DNA from: Pyropia haitanensis
Lineage: Eukaryota; Rhodophyta; Bangiophyceae; Bangiales; Bangiaceae
DNA: 64,000 bases
NCBI GenBank assembly: GCA_008729055.1
Contig: SDUX01000005.1
Location: forward strand, 1,992,875 to 2,056,874
Direction: 5' to 3'
The translations under genes and the position numbers were made by a program. A model generated the notes under the pieces. That model ran no database searches, was not told the origin of the DNA, and saw nothing but the letters and a program-made list of their open reading frames with translations. How positions within the stretch are numbered: the stretch's first letter is position 1; every line of letters starts with the position of its first letter. This document shows positions 52,608 through 64,000 of this stretch, one piece after another.

Positions 52608-55600
52608 AGCAGCAACAATCCTCAACATCAGTGAAAGACGCTCCTTCGGTTCCTGAAAATATGTCGTCACCATTTGAAGGCCCGCGACTCGGGCTTCTGC
52701 TTTCTACTGCTTCTGTCAATGGAAAAGCTGTTAAGGTGCTGTTCGACGACGGATCTCCCATCAACGTCGTCTCAAGGCGCCTCGTTACCTCCTTGCATGT
52801 GAAAACGAAAGGAACGGACTTCGCGGCAAGCATGCCCGATGGCCGCTCCCATGTCCTCGCTGAAACCGTTGACCCTCTTGAGATTCACATCGGACCGTAC
52901 CAAGAGCGACTTCGGTTTGCTGTTTGTGAATTGAGCGCGTACGACCTCATCCTGGGAAAGAAGTGGCGCGATGACAAGGACGCCAAAATCAACAACAAGA
53001 AAAACAAGATCTCCTTCAAGTTCAACCACAAGAACATTTCCATCACTGCCTCCCTCAAGAAGCCCGAAGCTCTGATCAGTCGGCAGCGCCTTGCTCGGGA
53101 CCTCGTTCAAAGGTGCCCTGTTTTTGCCATCTACCTGCAGTCGGAAGATCCCTCTAGCACCTTCGACATTAACGCCATTACGATGGGACAAGGCGAAGAC
53201 AAGAAAGAAGTTCAAGAGATTCTCAAAGAGTACGCTGACGTCTTCCCAGACGAGCTCCCCGACGGACTCCCTCCTGAGCGCAGTCACAAATTTAGCATCA
53301 AGCTGACCGATGACGCCCAACCGCGTCGTAGCGGAATTTACCGACTAGCCGAATGGGAGCTCGAAGAACTCAAGACTCAACTGGCCGGCCTCATAAGGAA
53401 GGGATTCATCCAACCAAGCACCTCACCGTGGGGCTCTTCCGTCCTCTTTGCGGCGAAGAAGGACGGTGGCTGGCGAATGTGCATCGACTACAGGGCCCTG
53501 AACAAGGCTACTATCAAGAACGCGTACCCACTTCCACGCATCGACGACATCTTTGACCAACTGCGAAAGGCCAAGTACTTTACAAAGATCGACCTCCGCT
53601 CTGGCTATCACCAGATTCGCCTTGACCCAGAAACAATACCTTTGACGGCGTTTCGAACCAAGTACGGATTCTATGAGTTCACCGTCGTACCCTTTGGTCT
53701 GACAAATGCACCCGCGGTCTTCATGAACCTAATGAACGATGTCTTCCGACCCTATCTGTACGACTTCATCTGTGTCTACCTCGACGACATCCTAGTCTAC
53801 AGCGAAACTTACGACGATCACCTCAAGCACCTACGATTAGCACTCGAGAAATTACGAGAACACAAGCTCTACGCCAAGCTGAGCAAGTGCCAGTTCGCTC
53901 GAACTACTGTGGACTACCTTGGCCACGTCATCTCCGAGAAAGGCTTCTCTATGGAAGACTACAAGGTCCAAGCCATCCGTACGTGGGCAACACCGAGGAG
54001 CAAAAAGGATGTACAATCTTTCCTCGGTATGGTCAACTTCTATCGAAGATTCATCAAGGGAATGGCTGCCGTAGCTACGCCGCTAACGAGGCTGACTGGG
54101 AATGTCGACTTCGAGTGGACACCCGACGCCCAGAAAGCCTTTGAGCAGCTGCAGGACCTAACGACAAGCGCACCGGTGCTAAGGCCTTTCGACAAGAGAT
54201 ACCCAATCTACGTGTCTACAGATGCCAGCGGGTATGCTGTGGGCGCAGTCCTTGAGCAAGATGATGGACGCGGACGGCGTCCAGTGGCGTACTTCTCGTT
54301 AACCCTCAACATCCACGAGCAGCGCTACAGCATTCGTGAAAGAGAACTGCTTGCAGTCGTACAAGCTATCCGGCATTGGCGCTGCTACCTCTACGGAAGA
54401 CCCTTTGAGGTCCACACCGACCATGAGTCCCTGAGATACCTAAGCACCCAAGAGAAGCTGAACGATCGCCAAGTCAAGTGGCTGGAGTTTCTGGACCAGT
54501 TCCAGTTCAAGATTGTCCCAATCAAGGGCACTTCGAACCCCGTGGCTGATGCCCTTTCCAGGCAGCCACAAGATGCTCCCGACAAGCACGCCCCCAATCA
54601 AGACCTTCTTAGTCGCGTGCTGACCAAGACCATTGAAGAACTCCCCAAGAAAACTGAAATCAACAACCTCATGACCATCAACCAAAGTGATCAAGACCTT
54701 GCCACCTTAAGACAAGAGTACGACGCGGACCCCGAGTTTGCCGACCTAGTCAAAGACCCGGTATCTCCCTACCGGCTACACATGAGGTTGTTGAAACGAG
54801 GTGACCGTACGTGTATCCCCGTCGGTACTCTACGCCAAAGACTACTCCACGACTACCATGATGTCCCGTGCCAAGGGCACATGGGAGTCAAGAAAACAAC
54901 CAAGGTTATCTCTTCCAAGTACTACTGGAAGACAATGCGGAAAGACATCCAAAGATACGTACAAACATGTGATTTGTGCCAGCGGAACAAGGCTAGCACC
55001 CATTCACCTCTGGGTCACCTCAAACCCTTGGACCCCCCGAGCCAACGATGGGCAAGTGTCTCCATGGACTTTATCACGCCTCTTCCTCTGACTCCAAGAG
55101 GCCACAACGGGATTTACGTCGTTGTCGACCGCCTCTCCAAGATGATTCGCCTCGCCCCTATGAAGCCAGACTGTACGGCGCCAGTCGCAGCTCAGCTCTA
55201 CCATGATCACGTCTATCGACACCACGGACTCCCAGCTGATGTTGTCTGCGACAGGGACCGCATTTTCTTCTCCAACTTCTGGCAGTCGCTCACGGAGATT
55301 CTCAAGGTCAAGATCAAGGCCTCTTCAGCGTACCACCCGCAAACCGACGGACAAACTGAGATCATGAACAAGAAGATCGAAGAAATCCTGCGAAACTTTG
55401 TCAACCATCACCAAGGCGATTGGGACCTCTTTCTGGTTGCTGCCGAAGTAGCCTACAACCGGTCGCCAAATGCTGTTACAACGTACTCCCCTTTCTTCCT
55501 GAACTACGGATTCGAACCTAAGACGGTACCAATGGACATCCTCGAAAACTCAGAGTCAAGCATGCCTGCAGTGTCTGACTGGCTAAGCGGTCTCCAACAT

Positions 55601-56122
55601 GCTCAAGAGACTGCCATCTCAGCCATCAAGAGTGCAAATGAGGCGCGCTCGGCGTACGCAAATCGCCATCGCCGACCTTGCAAGATCGCCGTGGACGATC
55701 TGGTGCTACTAAGTACCAAACACCTTATGCCAGATGCTTTCCAAGGCGCTCGCAAGCTGATGCCCAAGTACTCAGGACCGTACCGCGTCACTGAGAGCAT
55801 CAACGATGTGACGTTCCGCCTGGATCTTCCCCAAGCGGTGCTCGATCGCAAGGTTCACAACGCCTTTCATGCGAGCTTGCTGAAGCCGTACCGCGCTGAT
55901 CCTTATGGCCGACTTCCTCCCGTTCCGCCTCCGGTGGCATTTCCGGACGGTTCTGTCGAGTACGAAGTCGACTCCATCATAAGGTCACGAAAGCGCCGTG
56001 GACGACTACAGTACCTGGTCAAGTGGAAAGGCTGTGACGTCAGCGAGAACTCCTGGCTGACCAAGCAAGACCTTGCGAACGCACCTGAGGTGTTGGACGC
56101 TTTCCTGCGCCGCGCGTCCTAA
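52580..56122 (+). CDS. pol: pol polyprotein: protease, reverse transcriptase, RNase H, integrase, chromodomain
   Basis: Expressed as a gag-pol fusion by -1 frameshift; the frame has no ATG at its start (the first upstream stop is at 52577). Order: aspartic protease with an odd active-site loop [12 protein letters not shown] (D-D-G-S where D-T/S-G-A is usual, 52739-52774); reverse transcriptase (about 53280-54000) with [41 protein letters not shown] and catalytic YLDD (53777-53788); RNase H (about 54205-54560) with [32 protein letters not shown] and [10 protein letters not shown]; integrase zinc site ([18 protein letters not shown]) and DDE core ([35 protein letters not shown]). The C-terminal chromodomain is [20 protein letters not shown] with [12 protein letters not shown] (about 55960-56060), which directs integration to marked chromatin in chromoviruses. 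All catalytic acids appear present except for the unusual protease loop. Confidence 0.93.
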   Translation, partial: GLPKRPAELKQQQSSTSVKDAPSVPENMSSPFEGPRLGLLLSTASVNGKAVKVLFDDGSPINVVSRRLVTSLHVKTKGTDFAASMPDGRSHVLAETVDPLEIHIGPYQERLRFAVCELSAYDLILGKKWRDDKDAKINNKKNKISFKFNHKNISITASLKKPEALISRQRLARDLVQRCPVFAIYLQSEDPSSTFDINAITMGQGEDKKEVQEILKEYADVFPDELPDGLPPERSHKFSIKLTDDAQPRRSGIYRLAEWELEELKTQLAGLIRKGFIQPSTSPWGSSVLFAAKKDGGWRMCIDYRALNKATIKNAYPLPRIDDIFDQLRKAKYFTKIDLRSGYHQIRLDPETIPLTAFRTKYGFYEFTVVPFGLTNAPAVFMNLMNDVFRPYLYDFICVYLDDILVYSETYDDHLKHLRLALEKLREHKLYAKLSKCQFARTTVDYLGHVISEKGFSMEDYKVQAIRTWATPRSKKDVQSFLGMVNFYRRFIKGMAAVATPLTRLTGNVDFEWTPDAQKAFEQLQDLTTSAPVLRPFDKRYPIYVSTDASGYAVGAVLEQDDGRGRRPVAYFSLTLNIHEQRYSIRERELLAVVQAIRHWRCYLYGRPFEVHTDHESLRYLSTQEKLNDRQVKWLEFLDQFQFKIVPIKGTSNPVADALSRQPQDAPDKHAPNQDLLSRVLTKTIEELPKKTEINNLMTINQSDQDLATLRQEYDADPEFADLVKDPVSPYRLHMRLLKRGDRTCIPVGTLRQRLLHDYHDVPCQGHMGVKKTTKVISSKYYWKTMRKDIQRYVQTCDLCQRNKASTHSPLGHLKPLDPPSQRWASVSMDFITPLPLTPRGHNGIYVVVDRLSKMIRLAPMKPDCTAPVAAQLYHDHVYRHHGLPADVVCDRDRIFFSNFWQSLTEILKVKIKASSAYHPQTDGQTEIMNKKIEEILRNFVNHHQGDWDLFLVAAEVAYNRSPNAVTTYSPFFLNYGFEPKTVPMDILENSESSMPAVSDWLSGLQHAQETAISAIKSANEARSAYANRHRRPCKIAVDDLVLLSTKHLMPDAFQGARKLMPKYSGPYRVTESINDVTFRLDLPQAVLDRKVHNAFHASLLKPYRADPYGRLPPVPPPVAFPDGSVEYEVDSIIRSRKRRGRLQYLVKWKGCDVSENSWLTKQDLANAPEVLDAFLRRAS
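52586..52592 (+). promoter_or_regulatory. -1 ribosomal frameshift heptamer CCCAAAA
   Basis: In gag phase it reads C-CCA-AAA, an exact X-XXY-YYZ slippery site. It lies inside the only window where gag (stop 52605-52607) and pol (open from 52580) overlap, immediately after the zinc knuckle. A -1 slip enters pol as P-K-R-P-A-E-L-K. A downstream stimulatory structure was not worked out. Confidence 0.75.
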
Positions 56123-56133
56123 GGGGGGGGAGG
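56121..56133 (+). other. polypurine tract
   Basis: AAGGGGGGGGAGG, overlapping the pol stop TAA and ending exactly where the 3' LTR begins; the expected plus-strand primer. Confidence 0.85.
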
Positions 56134-56994
56134 TGTAAGGATATGCCCCTTAAATCCCCAAGACTGGAGCCTAGGGGATAAGGACTGGGGCCTCTCCTTC
56201 CCTGTCCTTCTCAGCCAACTCCTTCCAAGACGCATCAACTCCAAAGTAATCTGGGGCATGCCGCGGTGTCCGTCCGATAATCTACTACTAACGGACGGTC
56301 AGCACGGGAGCCGCGGATTGGCTAACCGACACTACCCTGACTCATCTGCCGACGGGTACAGTCTCCAACGGATCAACGGACTAACGGACCAAAAGACGAG
56401 CCACATCTCTGACGCGTCAGCAAGCCGGAACAATCTCCCCGTGGACCAATGGGAGCGACAAGACTTGCTGACCCACGGGAGATATTCGACCCGAAGACTG
56501 GCGTCTGCTTACACGCCTCTGAGGCTTTTCGGGTCGAATGGCGCGTGGGGCCAGCCGCGCGGCGCTACGAGCGCCGCACACCGTCCCCCCCCCGTTTGGG
56601 GCTTTCTGGTGGGGCGCCTTGGGGCGCACACGCCCACCCTTGCTTTGTTCTGAGAGCCCATGCTTTGTTTTGAGAGCTTTGGTGCCGTCCACCGGCACGA
56701 CGGGCAATTGCATGCTTTGGGGCACCCTGGGTGCCCCCCTGGGGGTATATAATGCGTGAGTGTGGGCGCCACCGGGAGAGACCTCGGGGGAACAACCACA
56801 GACAGAGACACAAAGACCTCCTTTACCTTTGACCCCCTCGACCCTCACCGACGTCACGCCCATCCTCTTCCCCACCCCCATCACCGTCATCCCACCCGTC
56901 ACCTTCCCCGCGCCCGGCATCCTCATTGGTGCACGGGTTGCTGACACCGGCGCCAGTACGTTGAGGGCTGCCCGTGTGTGGGTGGTGCCTCACA
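56134..56994 (+). repeat. 3' LTR (861 bp)
   Basis: Same termini as the 5' LTR. Differs at 56653 (A against G at 50147) and in the C run 56585-56593 (nine against ten). Confidence 0.95.
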
Positions 56995-56999
56995 TATTG
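56995..56999. repeat. target-site duplication TATTG (right)
   Basis: Identical to 49622-49626; the flanks define the insertion point inside the minus-strand ORF. Confidence 0.92.
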
Positions 57000-59900
57000 G
57001 CCAAGTGAGCACCTTGTTGTGTAGCTTCTTCTTGTGTAGTTGAAGGTACTGGATGAGTCGCCGCGTCGTTGTCCTGACGTTGGCCAACTGGGAGGCCTTC
57101 ACGCACATTCACGGCCGCGTCCGCAGTTGCCTTCGCAGCGAGAGCACTGCCGGGCTTGGACATGAGCAAACCGCATGTGCAAATGGCCACATGCGTCTGG
57201 CAAGCACTCAGTGCGTTGTGCAACTCCATCTCGGCACTGAACGCGAAGTTGGCGTCAGCTTCCGGTACGACCTTAGGCTCGTCAACGATGCTCTCTGGTA
57301 AAGAAAAGATGACAGCAGCCGTGCCCGGCGTCAGCGTCTCGCTATTGTCGTGGGCAATAGAGACCGTCAGCGGGGAATCATCCCCCGCCAGTCGAGTCGC
57401 TGCCATGACGTCCGCACGCACCGACTGCCCCAGTAGGTAAACGCAGGAGCACAACGATATTTTTTTCGTATAGATCATGCATTCCACCGCCATGCGGCCC
57501 GCCGTCTTGTTGAACTTCATAGGCTCGATGGCTTCCTTGTTGACGAGCGACTCGCCAAGAGACACGTTGTTTGTTCTGGTCTTAACATAGCGGTTCAGCT
57601 CGGAGATCTTCCCTTCGATGTTGTCGTCGCACACGTGCTTCGCCGTTGGGAAGTCCTTGCCGACCGTATCACGTACGTGGGCGACGGCGGTGTGCAGGTA
57701 CAAGTTGAAGACACCAGCGTCCTTTGTCTGCGGGTCGTAAGGCTTCAGGTGCGCGTAGAGAGGCGCAAGCAGGGAGGCGACTAACTGCAGCGTTGCCGCA
57801 GCGCATTCACGCTCATCAGCTGGCGCGGTAGAAACAGCCCGTCTCCAGCACGCTGTCAATATCTGCGACAACTTGAGCATCACGAGAACAGCCTCGTCGA
57901 TGGGCACGCCCAAAACCTGTGGCACGGCAATGAGGTGGCCGACAAGGCGGCCGAACTCACGCAGGTACAATCCGCCGATGTTAGAGCGTCCCATCACGCT
58001 GTACACGTTCCGCCTGGCCGTTTCTCGCAGGGTCTCGGGCAAGAGTGCGAACATAAAGAAGATCAAGCTCTTGGCAATCTTGCCCGTACAGTGAAGGATG
58101 GGAAGCTGCACCATGAAGGGGATATCTCGTAGCAATGGGTAGCCACGCGTGCCGCCGAAGGCCCTGCGCACACGACTAAAGAAGGTCGACAGTGGAGAGC
58201 AGGCTATTGAGGGCAGAAGAGTCGCGCATCCCTCGCGCCGACCACGCCGCATGGGCTGCCGCGCGCAGGAGGGGTTCCCACATGTCAAGACTGCCGGGGG
58301 GTTGGACGTCGCCACCAAAAGCGAGCCGCAAATGCAAGTCGCTGTCATTCTGCCTCCAACAGCTGTCCACGGTCCTCGAAACAGCGCACACCAACGCCAT
58401 AGCGCCCAGACTGCCATCTCCCAAAGCCGGGACAAAATGCCTGGGTCTCGCGGGGCTCCTCGCGTATGTTCTTGCGCTAGAAGAGACAGGTAGTCCATAA
58501 GCGCGCAGGGCCACCGACCTGGGCATCGGTGTATGCCCCCTGAGATACTCAAGAAGTGTCCCAGCATCGCAAAGTCAGAGCAGAGGCGCACTCTGTAAGG
58601 CAAACGAAGAGGCACAGACCCGCCCCCCGCGGCCGGTGCAGCGTACTGCGCCGATAAGACGGCATTGACTCGGAAGCGTAGTCGGTCGGCGAGGGCCGAA
58701 TGGATGAAGTTCTCCCCACAGAGCAAGAAGAGGACAGGAAACATCGGTGTACGGCCGCTTCGAAGCAAGCTTGACGACAAGGAGATCGTGAATACGGTCA
58801 AAGTTCGACGCCGTACGGGACCACCATCCCCCGCTAGCGTCACGTCGTTGACCGCTTGCAAGACGTCGACTGCAGAGGAGGGTATGCCGTCGAGGTCCAA
58901 AGCCCGCTGCACACCGTGTGCCACATCATACTCGATGCCCCAGACAATCTCCCTCTCACTCCCATCGATCCGCTCCAGATGAGTGGTGCGCGGGACGTGA
59001 AACAAGGACACCAGCTCATCTGTGTCCAAAGAAGGTGGGGTGGGGTCCCCGCGTGCCGTAGTCGGTGCCCCCTCGGGTGAAACACCATCAGCAGCTTCTC
59101 CGGTTCGACGGGTCTTCCGTCGTCGCCGCAGATGAGGGGCCGCCAGGCGTTTGCGCGTGCCGTCTTCCCCCCTGTACCACCTCATACCCTCCGTGGCCGA
59201 CCCGAGAATGTAGTTCCAGACACGTACAGCGCCGCTTTCAGACAAGGTCAGCATGGAGTGCCCAGCGCGGTCCGGGTGATCAACCGCCTTACGTATCAGC
59301 ATTGCCCGAGCGGCAGGCGTCGGCAACATCTTTGGTACGGACGTGTTGTAGGCTAGTGATCGACGGGATGCGCGTGGACGCACAGGTCTGCCGACGTTCC
59401 CAGAAGAGTGGGCCCCGCGCGCAGGAGCATCACGGTGACTAATCTCTTGCGTCGGGTCTGGCTCGCCGTCAGCGGCCGTCGCATGGCTGGCCGCCGCAAG
59501 AGCCCCTTCAGCAGCGTTCTGCCCCGGCGGTGTTAGCTCCAGAGCGGCGCGATAGCGCGCAGATGTTGCCCCGTTGGCAGCAGCGAGAACTCCCAGCTGC
59601 CGCTCTAGCGGCATGGCATCGAAGGACGCCGCCTGACGGACAGCCTGGGCGCCTCTCACAATGTAGCGACGGTCCCGCAGCCTAGTGAAGTACCTCACCC
59701 AGGCGTGCTGGTTCAAGTCCAGTCGACGCTTGACGGTTACGTCACCGCGCACTGATCGGCCCTCCGCTGTGCGGTGCACTTCACCCGCGACGCGCGCGGC
59801 TCGGTCCAAAAGCCTGCGGCAGTCCGTCACCGTCAGGTCCGTGCTTCGCTCCAGCCCGCGCCACGATGGCTCAACCCGACCCTCTCCAACAGGATCAGTG

Positions 59901-60544
59901 CACGGTCGAAGTGCCAAGAAGCGCAGGGACTCATGCGCTTCAACACTGCTACCAAAACATGCCCATCCTGACCGAGTGAGCTTGGGGACGCAGCGCGCGA
60001 ACACCTCTCGTCCTGTGAGGCTCACTGGAGCCCGCACTTCCACACAAAAGGTAAACCTTGAGGGATCAACGTCGGTGCAGCTCCTCACGGGTCCAACGAT
60101 TACCCACCGCTCCGACAGACCGTCACTGTCTTGTGCTCCTTGAGTGCAGATATGGTGACTGGGGTGACCGATGCTCATCTCATTGGCCCGCTCGGGTGGC
60201 GAAGCACCACGAATCATGCCTGTTGACGACGACCGACGCGGGCCGCACATCGGCAGCGTGGAGTCGACGGTGTCGCCGTGTCGCCGTGGTTGGCGTGGAG
60301 TCGATCGCGACGAGTCGATCGCGACGCAGTGCCTGGCGACCGGCACATGGCCATACTCGTCCAGCGCAACGCTTGGCTGCAGCTGCTCGCTCCTGGCAGC
60401 AGCTGCAGCTATCTGGCGTCTCGGCGGGGGCCGAAGAGGGGGTGCGGGGGAAGAGGTTCGAGGGGAGACGTACGAGCGGAACATGTCGAACACTGAGTCG
60501 TACAGATGTACCGATTCCATTGTTGATGAAGACGCCGAACACAC
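56996..60544 (-). pseudogene. N-terminal piece of a large ORF split by the retrotransposon; probably mobile-element-derived itself
   Basis: An open frame of 1,183 codons (ATG 60544, MCSASSSTMESVHLYDSVFD) running into the 3' LTR, where it meets a stop after one foreign codon. With the piece at 48915-49621 the pre-insertion ORF was about 1,418 codons. Seen in it: an Arg/Ser-rich head; a VRVWNYILGSATEGMRWYRG region; a core FPVLFLLCGENFIHSALADR, then LCSDFAMLGHFLSISGGIHR; a zinc-ribbon-like CICGS..CGNPSCARQ; IPFMVQLPILHCTGKIAKSL; and LYLHTAVAHVRDTVG with EGKISELNRYVKTRTNN. The D-F-A-x-L-G-x-x-L-x-I-S-G-G segment and the LHC helix recall uncharacterised transposase-like proteins dispersed in many eukaryotes, so a DNA-transposon origin is my best guess. 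That family link is from memory and weak. No stop codons have accumulated, consistent with a recent interruption. Confidence 0.7.
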
Positions 60545-62809
60545 TTAACAGACGCTAATCCGCACTTGTACCACATTTGCACGGCCAGGTTTGCAACATT
60601 AATTGCAAGATGCGAGCTATCACATGTGCTGTCGTCCTTCATTTGGTTTTGTTAATGTGGGTCAATCTCCGCCAACGGGTGCTACTACTATCGTTTCCTC
60701 GGTGCATTGGCTGCTTGATACTTCTCAGTTTTGTCAATGCACGGTAGAAGGTGCTGCTGCTCCCATCTCGTTTTCACAGATTGTTGCGTATTTTATCGCG
60801 ACTTTCTATTCGAATCTGCTACCACCGCGCACCACCACGCGTCAACGTGGTTCCGTAGACTCCTTTCGATGACGCTCGTCGTCACGCATTGACTACATGG
60901 TGTCCACTGCACGACGCGTGCGTTGTGGGCAAGGTAACCCTCTCTGTCGGTCGGATGTTCTCCTCTTCTATTTCCCTCGCACTGGCGCTTCAGTACGACC
61001 AGGCAACTGTGGTATGAGCTGGACCCGCTACCAGCTGGGCTACGGGTTGGGGCGGCTGGAAACAAGAGCCGCGCCGCGCCGATACCACGCCGCCCGTATC
61101 CCCCAACCGTCAGTCATGTCAACGTGGCGCTGACGGGCATGCTCCTCCTCGTCCCGGTAATGGCATGGGCAGGACCGGCATTGACGCCCGTGGGAACGAG
61201 GCGGGCCGGTATGAAGTGCGCAAGTCGGCCGCGCGAGTCGGACACGCCGTCGCTCGGCTTCTGTTGCAACACGACGCTGTCTGACATGCTCACCTCCGTC
61301 CCGGCACCGACCAGATAAACGCCCGTTGGATGATGCATTGCATGGTGACGGTCGAATCATGGCGGTACGTGAGCGCGTTAACCGTCGACATGCAGGGCGC
61401 GCGGTCATGCACATGGTCGTATCGGGCGTCGTCTACGAAGTATCCTGTGGAGTTGACCTGCGGTCATGCGCATGGTCGTATTGGGCGTCGCCTACGAAGT
61501 ATCCTGTGGAGTTGACCTGCATGTGGTGGCCTGCATGTGCATGTGCAACTAACCCCTGAAGCCCACGTCCTGCTGTTGGATGCACTTCGCGTCGTCTTCG
61601 GCGGCCGCGAGGTCATTCCTATACCAGGCTCGGGGGCCCTGGAGTCCTGTTCACGCCGTCCGCGGAAGTCACTATTCTCACCTGAGTTGACGGACTGGTG
61701 CGGTACATTCTTAGGGTCATCGTTGTTGGATCTGATGGATATCGTGGGAAAGTAGCGCTGCTGCAACTGCCATTGTTTCATCGGCGTGGCGAAAGTGCCG
61801 GCTGCAGTGCAGGTGCAGTGCAGGTGCCGAGCGATGCTGTCTTCTCGTACACAAAAAAAAGCAGTCGCTACCAGCGCGCCTCGCTGTGGTGAAAGAAGCA
61901 CGAACTACAACGTTGCGAAAGACACAACGTGGTAGAATTCGTGCATAGAAGCCAACTTGAGGTCATAACAGCCGGCTGGAGTAAACATCAATGTCGTTGA
62001 CCGCGGTCGCCATCAGCCCGATGACGCCATCTGCCCGATGTCGCGTCGGCGTCAGGAAGAGCTCAAAGCGAAAATGGTAGAGCTTGTACAACTCAGCCAC
62101 CTTGGATGTCACCGCGTCCGGCCGCGACCTTGTCCAGGACACCGGTCAAAGTGCGCCTAGATGCAACTGCACGCCGCCACGTGGTTGATCCAGCGTCGAC
62201 TTCTTCACGTGAGCGCCTCAGCGGGATCACTCACTTTGTGGTCACGGAACGATGCCACGCAGGGAACGCTTCCCACGAGGTCGCCGTTTCGGGCTTGTCC
62301 CGGCTAGTGAGACCCATTGGTGGCTCCCAATGCCGTAAAGAGGCTCGGTAGTGACGCGCAGAACCGCGGAAATGATCATGCAACCGCGTCCGCGCTTCTG
62401 TGGCAACCTGATGACAGCGGCGGCGTGAATAGCACCTCCACGACGTCCTGCACGGATGCGACGGATGCCCCCGCGCCATACTTACGATATAGCAGTACGG
62501 ACTCCAGAGCAGCTCAACACCGCATAAATGTTGCTCTTAATGTGACGTACTCGTTGCCCATAGACGAGGCTCCCTCCCAGACCGCCGTAGTCCCTGATGT
62601 CGGCGGCGGTAGCAGCGTCACGTGCTAGCGTCAGGCAAGAGCGGCGCGGCACAAGCGTCGCGCAAAGCAGTCCTTGACGTCAGCGGCGGCAGCAAGTAGC
62701 AGGGACAATCGAGCGCCTTCCGGCACGGGTGACATTTGAACGCAGTCCTTGACACTTGCGGTAGTAGTACCTACAAACCGGAGCCACGCGGTCCTTGACG
62801 TCAGCGGCC
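60545..62809. other. lower-GC region without supported gene
   Basis: Upstream flank of the split ORF, with only short frames. It contains the 59-bp tandem duplication and two TGACGTCA-type palindromes (about 62674 and 62795). It may hold the terminal part of a larger mobile element, but no terminal inverted repeat was found by eye. Confidence 0.45.
61402..61519. repeat. tandem duplication, two 59-bp units
   Basis: CGGTCATGCRCATGGTCGTA.. to ..GAGTTGACCTG at 61402-61460 is repeated at 61461-61519 with three mismatches. Confidence 0.9.
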
Positions 62810-63660
62810 GCACCTCCTTGCCACGCGAACCGCCGGTGAGTGGCAGAGGTCGTCCTTGACGCCACCGCAGATAGCCGTGCTCGTTGCCGCCGTGCAGCGT
62901 AGCCAGGCGAGTAGGCTTGGCGAACGTGTGTGACAGAAGTCAGGGCAGCCCCGTCCGGGCAACACCGTCAGCAACAGCCGCCTTGTAGGGTTGCCACCGC
63001 ACCTCCTCACCACAAGAACCGCGGGTGAGTGGCAGAGGTCGTTCTTGACGCCACCGCAGATAGCCGTGCTCGTTGCCGCCGTGCAGCGTGGCCAGGCGAG
63101 TAGGCCTGGCGAACGTGTGTCACAGAAGTCAGAGCAGCCCCGTCCGGGCAACACCGTCAGCAGCAGCCGCCTTATAGGGTTGCCACCGCCGTGCAGCATG
63201 GCCAGACGCGTAGGTTTGGCGAACGTGTGTCACAGAAGTCAGAGCAGCCCCGTCCGGGCAACACCGTCAGCAGCAGCCGCCTTGTTGGGTTGCCACCGCC
63301 GTGCAGCATGGCCAGACGCGTAGGCTTGGCAAACGTGTGTGACAGAGGACAGAACAGCCCCGTCCGGGCACCACCGTCAGCAGCAGCCGCCTTGTTGGGT
63401 TGCCACCGCCGTGCAGCATGGCCAGACGCGTAGGCTTGGCAAACGTGTGTGACAGAGGACAGAACAGCCCCGTCCGGGCACCACCGTCAGCAGCAGCCGC
63501 CTTGTTGGGTTGCCACCGCCGTGCAGCATGGCCAGACGCGTAGGCTTGGCAAACGTGTGTGACAGAAGTCAGAGCAGCCCCGTCCGGGCACCACCGTCAG
63601 CAGCAGCCGCCTCGCAGGGTTGCCACCGCACCTCCTCACCACATGAACCGCCGGCTTGGC
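62810..63660. repeat. composite minisatellite, 189-bp and 110-bp units
   Basis: Two 189-bp units (junction TTGCCACCGC at 62991 and 63180) are followed by four 110-bp units (63180, 63290, 63400, 63510). The 110-bp unit is the 189-bp unit lacking a 79-bp internal block. The array closes at about 63620 with sequence returning to the long-unit form (CACCTCCTCACCACATGAAC). Units share CCCGTCCGGGCAMCACCGTC and GTAGGCTTGGCRAACGTGTG. Confidence 0.9.
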
Positions 63661-64000
63661 GAACGTGAGTCGCAGAGGTGAAGGGCTTGGACGGGTGAGG
63701 TAGGCGGGGTGACAGAAGGTTAGCACCAGAGGTGGGGGAATAGGGCGGGTGGGGTAGGCAGGTGTGAGTCGCAGAAGTGAGAGGGCACGACCGGTTTGTG
63801 ATGCCTGGAATAGAGCGAGGTCGGAGCGCCGCTCGGTAGTCCACATTTATACGGCTCGACATCGTAGCAGTGGGCGCGATGCCGGCCGGCACAGCAGCCC
63901 TGCACCGCACCGTGACGAGCTGCACCACGACGGGCGGCGCGATGGAGCGTGCCACAGCGCTCACGCGGGGCGGTGGCGCAGGTCGTGCAATTACATGACA
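63661..64000. other. repeat-derived flank
   Basis: G-rich, with degenerate repeats of GTGAGTCGCAGARGTGA and GGGTGRGGTAGGC; no gene seen. The window ends here. Confidence 0.5.

Larger units (their letters stand above)
49627..56994 (+). mobile_element. Ty3/gypsy chromovirus LTR retrotransposon, near-intact
   Basis: A complete 7,368-bp element: 5' LTR, primer-binding-like site, long leader with a zinc-finger ORF, gag, pol in the -1 frame (protease, RT, RNase H, integrase, chromodomain), polypurine tract and 3' LTR. The order RT-RNase H-integrase plus a C-terminal chromodomain places it among chromoviruses. The LTRs begin TG and end CA and are flanked by TATTG duplications. The two LTRs differ, on my reading, by one substitution (50147 G / 56653 A) and one base in a C run, so the insertion is young. 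No stop or unexplained shift was seen in gag or pol, so it may be active. It is inserted in a minus-strand ORF and has clearly lower GC than the surrounding host genes. Confidence 0.95.

Noticed and set aside
62801..63199. Minus-strand frame of 132 codons with internal repeats
   Set aside because: It is the translation of the minisatellite units; periodicity follows the DNA repeat and frames differ between units.
62810..63660. CRISPR-like array
   Set aside because: Whole units of 189/110 bp are repeated with no unique spacers, and the surroundings are eukaryotic.

Overview
The window looks like nuclear DNA of a very GC-rich, intron-poor alga, most plausibly a bangiophyte red alga of the Porphyra/Pyropia kind; this is an inference. 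The signs are compact genes with none to three short GT-AG introns, long runs of G or C, good ATG contexts instead of ribosome-binding sites, a histidine-biosynthesis enzyme with a plastid-transit-like leader, a NADPH oxidase, a SIRT6/7-type sirtuin, two GT61 glycosyltransferases and a chromovirus-type Ty3/gypsy retrotransposon.

Layout, left part (1-45 kb, host genes with large GC-rich gaps): a NADPH oxidase running off the left edge (-); a two-exon HINT3-like HIT protein (+); phosphoribosyl-AMP cyclohydrolase (+); a ThDP-dependent 2-hydroxyacyl-CoA lyase/oxalyl-CoA decarboxylase (+); GT61 glycosyltransferase 1 (-); a doubtful Gly-rich gene and a small one-helix membrane protein (+); a giant Ala-rich coiled-coil protein with a repeated short motif (-); a 141-residue orphan protein (-); a four-exon secreted LPMO-like copper protein (-); GT61 glycosyltransferase 2 (+); a three-exon histone-H1-like (Hc1-type) protein (+); a SIRT6/7-like sirtuin (+); a DUF1622 membrane protein (-); and a two-exon orphan membrane protein with a Cys-rich ectodomain (-). 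The genes do not form an operon-like set and no shared pathway is evident, apart from two paralogous Golgi-type glycosyltransferases.

Right part (48.9-64 kb, lower GC and repeat-rich): a 7.37-kb, nearly pristine LTR retrotransposon (49627-56994) with 5-bp target duplications sits inside a minus-strand host ORF and splits it. Removing the element and one target-site copy restores one frame of about 1,418 codons. The element carries gag, a pol frame reached by a -1 frameshift at a CCCAAAA heptamer, a chromodomain, and an unexpected leader ORF with two C2H2 zinc fingers. Beyond it are a 59-bp tandem duplication and a composite 189/110-bp minisatellite.

A pattern crossing the window: several otherwise convincing genes lose their reading frame exactly at G or C mononucleotide runs, usually runs reading nine bases and nearly always in the -1 direction. 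The two LTRs of the young retrotransposon also differ by one C in such a run. This points to a systematic one-base undercount, or real instability, of homopolymers. It means many gene models here need one base restored before they can be read through.
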